From: Sphingobium wenxiniae | Lineage (GTDB): Bacteria; Pseudomonadota; Alphaproteobacteria; Sphingomonadales; Sphingomonadaceae | Direction of reading: 5' to 3' | Assembly (NCBI RefSeq): GCF_007830065.1 | Contig: NZ_VLKK01000004.1 | Span: 186,001-250,000, forward strand | DNA: 64,000 bases | Part shown: positions 63,279 to 64,000 of the stretch, in pieces | Layout: every line of letters begins with the position of its first letter | How positions within the stretch are numbered: the first letter of the stretch is position 1 | Position numbers and translations under genes: made by a program | The notes under the pieces: model-generated | The model's input: the letters and a program-made list of their open reading frames with translations, nothing else | What the model was told of the DNA's origin: nothing | Database searches by the model: none

Positions 63279-64000
63279 GCGTCTGGCTGGCCGAAACCCT
63301 GATCGCCACGACCCTGCTGATGGCGCTGGTCATGATGGTGCGCCGTCCCGCCGCCCGCTGGCTGGGGGCTGGGGTCGCCTATTGGCTCTGGGCGCTGCCC
63401 CTCGCGCGGATGCTGCTGCCCGCCTTGCCGCAGCAGGTCGTGGCGCCATCCCCGCTTCAGGCCGCCGTCAACCGATCCGGCATTCCCGATTTCATCACCG
63501 TTGCATCCGTCGCATCGCCTGCCGATGCCGTTTCCAGTCCGCCATGGCTGGAGATCGCAATAGCGGTCTGGCTGCTGGGCGTGGCCGCCTTCCTGACGGT
63601 GCAACTGGTCGGCTATATCCGTTTCCGCCAGCATATGTTGAAGGGCGCGACCCCGATCGGGCAGGAAGGGCGCATCCGCATCGTCACCAGCCCGCAGGCC
63701 GGTGGCCCGCTCGCCTTTGGAGTGCTGCGTCCCTATATCGTGCTGCCGGTCGATTTCGCGTTTCGCTTCGAGGTGGAGGAGCAGGCGATGGCCATCGCCC
63801 ATGAACGCGCGCATCACGATCATGGCGACCTTGCCGCCAACATGGCCGCGCTGCTGTTGCTGGCGCTCCATTGGTGCAATCCCGTCGCCTGGATCGCCTA
63901 TCGCGCCTATCGCGCCGATCAGGAGCAAGCCTGCGACGCGCGTGTGCTGGCGCTTTACGGGCAGGATCAGGCCCATGCCTATGGCCGCGCCATATTGAAG
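63275..64000 (+). CDS. M56 family metallopeptidase (BlaR1-like), 5' part
   Basis: Frame opens with ATG 63275 (ATGA overlap) and stays open to the window end, 242 residues visible. Several membrane helices, then the zinc protease motif HERAHHDHGD (His176, Glu177, His180) followed by LHWCNPVAWIAYRAYRADQEQACD, the standard gluzincin layout of BlaR1/MecR1. The expected C-terminal sensor domain would lie beyond the window, so a beta-lactam sensor role cannot be checked. Forms a regulator/sensor pair with the BlaI-type gene. Confidence 0.92.
   Translation, partial: MSVWLAETLIATTLLMALVMMVRRPAARWLGAGVAYWLWALPLARMLLPALPQQVVAPSPLQAAVNRSGIPDFITVASVASPADAVSSPPWLEIAIAVWLLGVAAFLTVQLVGYIRFRQHMLKGATPIGQEGRIRIVTSPQAGGPLAFGVLRPYIVLPVDFAFRFEVEEQAMAIAHERAHHDHGDLAANMAALLLLALHWCNPVAWIAYRAYRADQEQACDARVLALYGQDQAHAYGRAILK

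Overview
The window is about 65% GC, almost fully coding, and reads as a chromosomal segment of an alphaproteobacterium of the sphingomonad group (Sphingobium/Sphingomonas/Novosphingobium type). The signs are a TonB-dependent receptor next to catabolic genes, a PhoK-type alkaline phosphatase, a CpdR plus N-formylglutamate amidohydrolase pair, a DUF1476/zeta protein, a methionine synthase split into two genes, a TorF-type porin, and two families of short palindromic intergenic repeats. No phage, transposase, CRISPR array or rRNA operon was seen.

Bases 1-12,400 form an accessory catabolic region: the 3' part of a TonB-dependent receptor, a minus-strand set (SDR dehydrogenase, MDR-type reductase, class II aldolase), a divergent plus-strand pair (GldA-like alcohol dehydrogenase, SDR), an Old Yellow Enzyme with an NTF2-like protein, an EthD-like protein with another NTF2-like protein, and the two E1 subunits of a 2-oxoacid/acetoin-type dehydrogenase without E2 or E3. 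The substrate is not identifiable from sequence. This is the least explained part of the window.

Bases 12,400-21,950 hold proline catabolism (Lrp-type regulator divergent from bifunctional PutA), a run of small cell-envelope proteins (one only 26 residues), tRNA-Val(GAC), a DctA-type symporter, CpdR and N-formylglutamate amidohydrolase. Bases 22,080-28,500 carry two paralogous OmpR-type response regulators that flank a beta-carbonic anhydrase/SulP transporter pair and a TorF-type porin. The first regulator has lost its acidic pocket and has no kinase beside it; the second is followed by its kinase.

Bases 28,600-48,600 are mostly core genes: PhoK-type phosphatase, DsbD/ScsB, TlyA, TspO, UbiK, YbjN, ProC, a short asparaginase-domain protein, YnfA, rplJ-rplL, a bifunctional (p)ppGpp enzyme, HxlR regulator, LytS/LytTR two-component pair, GtrA and a GT-C-like membrane protein, TadA, L28, a phytase/esterase-like protein and several small lipoproteins.

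Bases 48,700-54,430 are a methionine-cycle operon: an ArsR-type regulator fused to a SAM-dependent methyltransferase, metF, the homocysteine-binding part of metH, then the folate/B12/activation part of metH, with ATGA overlaps between the first three. Then come a beta-helix secreted protein, a ScfR/RamB-like regulator divergent from isocitrate lyase, and leuC - 37-codon ORF - leuD, all overlapping. The window ends with zeta inhibitor, BolA, monothiol glutaredoxin, and a BlaI/M56 (BlaR1-like) pair whose protease gene runs off the end.

Recurring themes are short ORFs with good ribosome sites that overlap and may couple to a following gene (7001, 22081, 60606), and divergent regulator/target pairs with visible palindromes in between (putR/putA, scfR/aceA, blaI).
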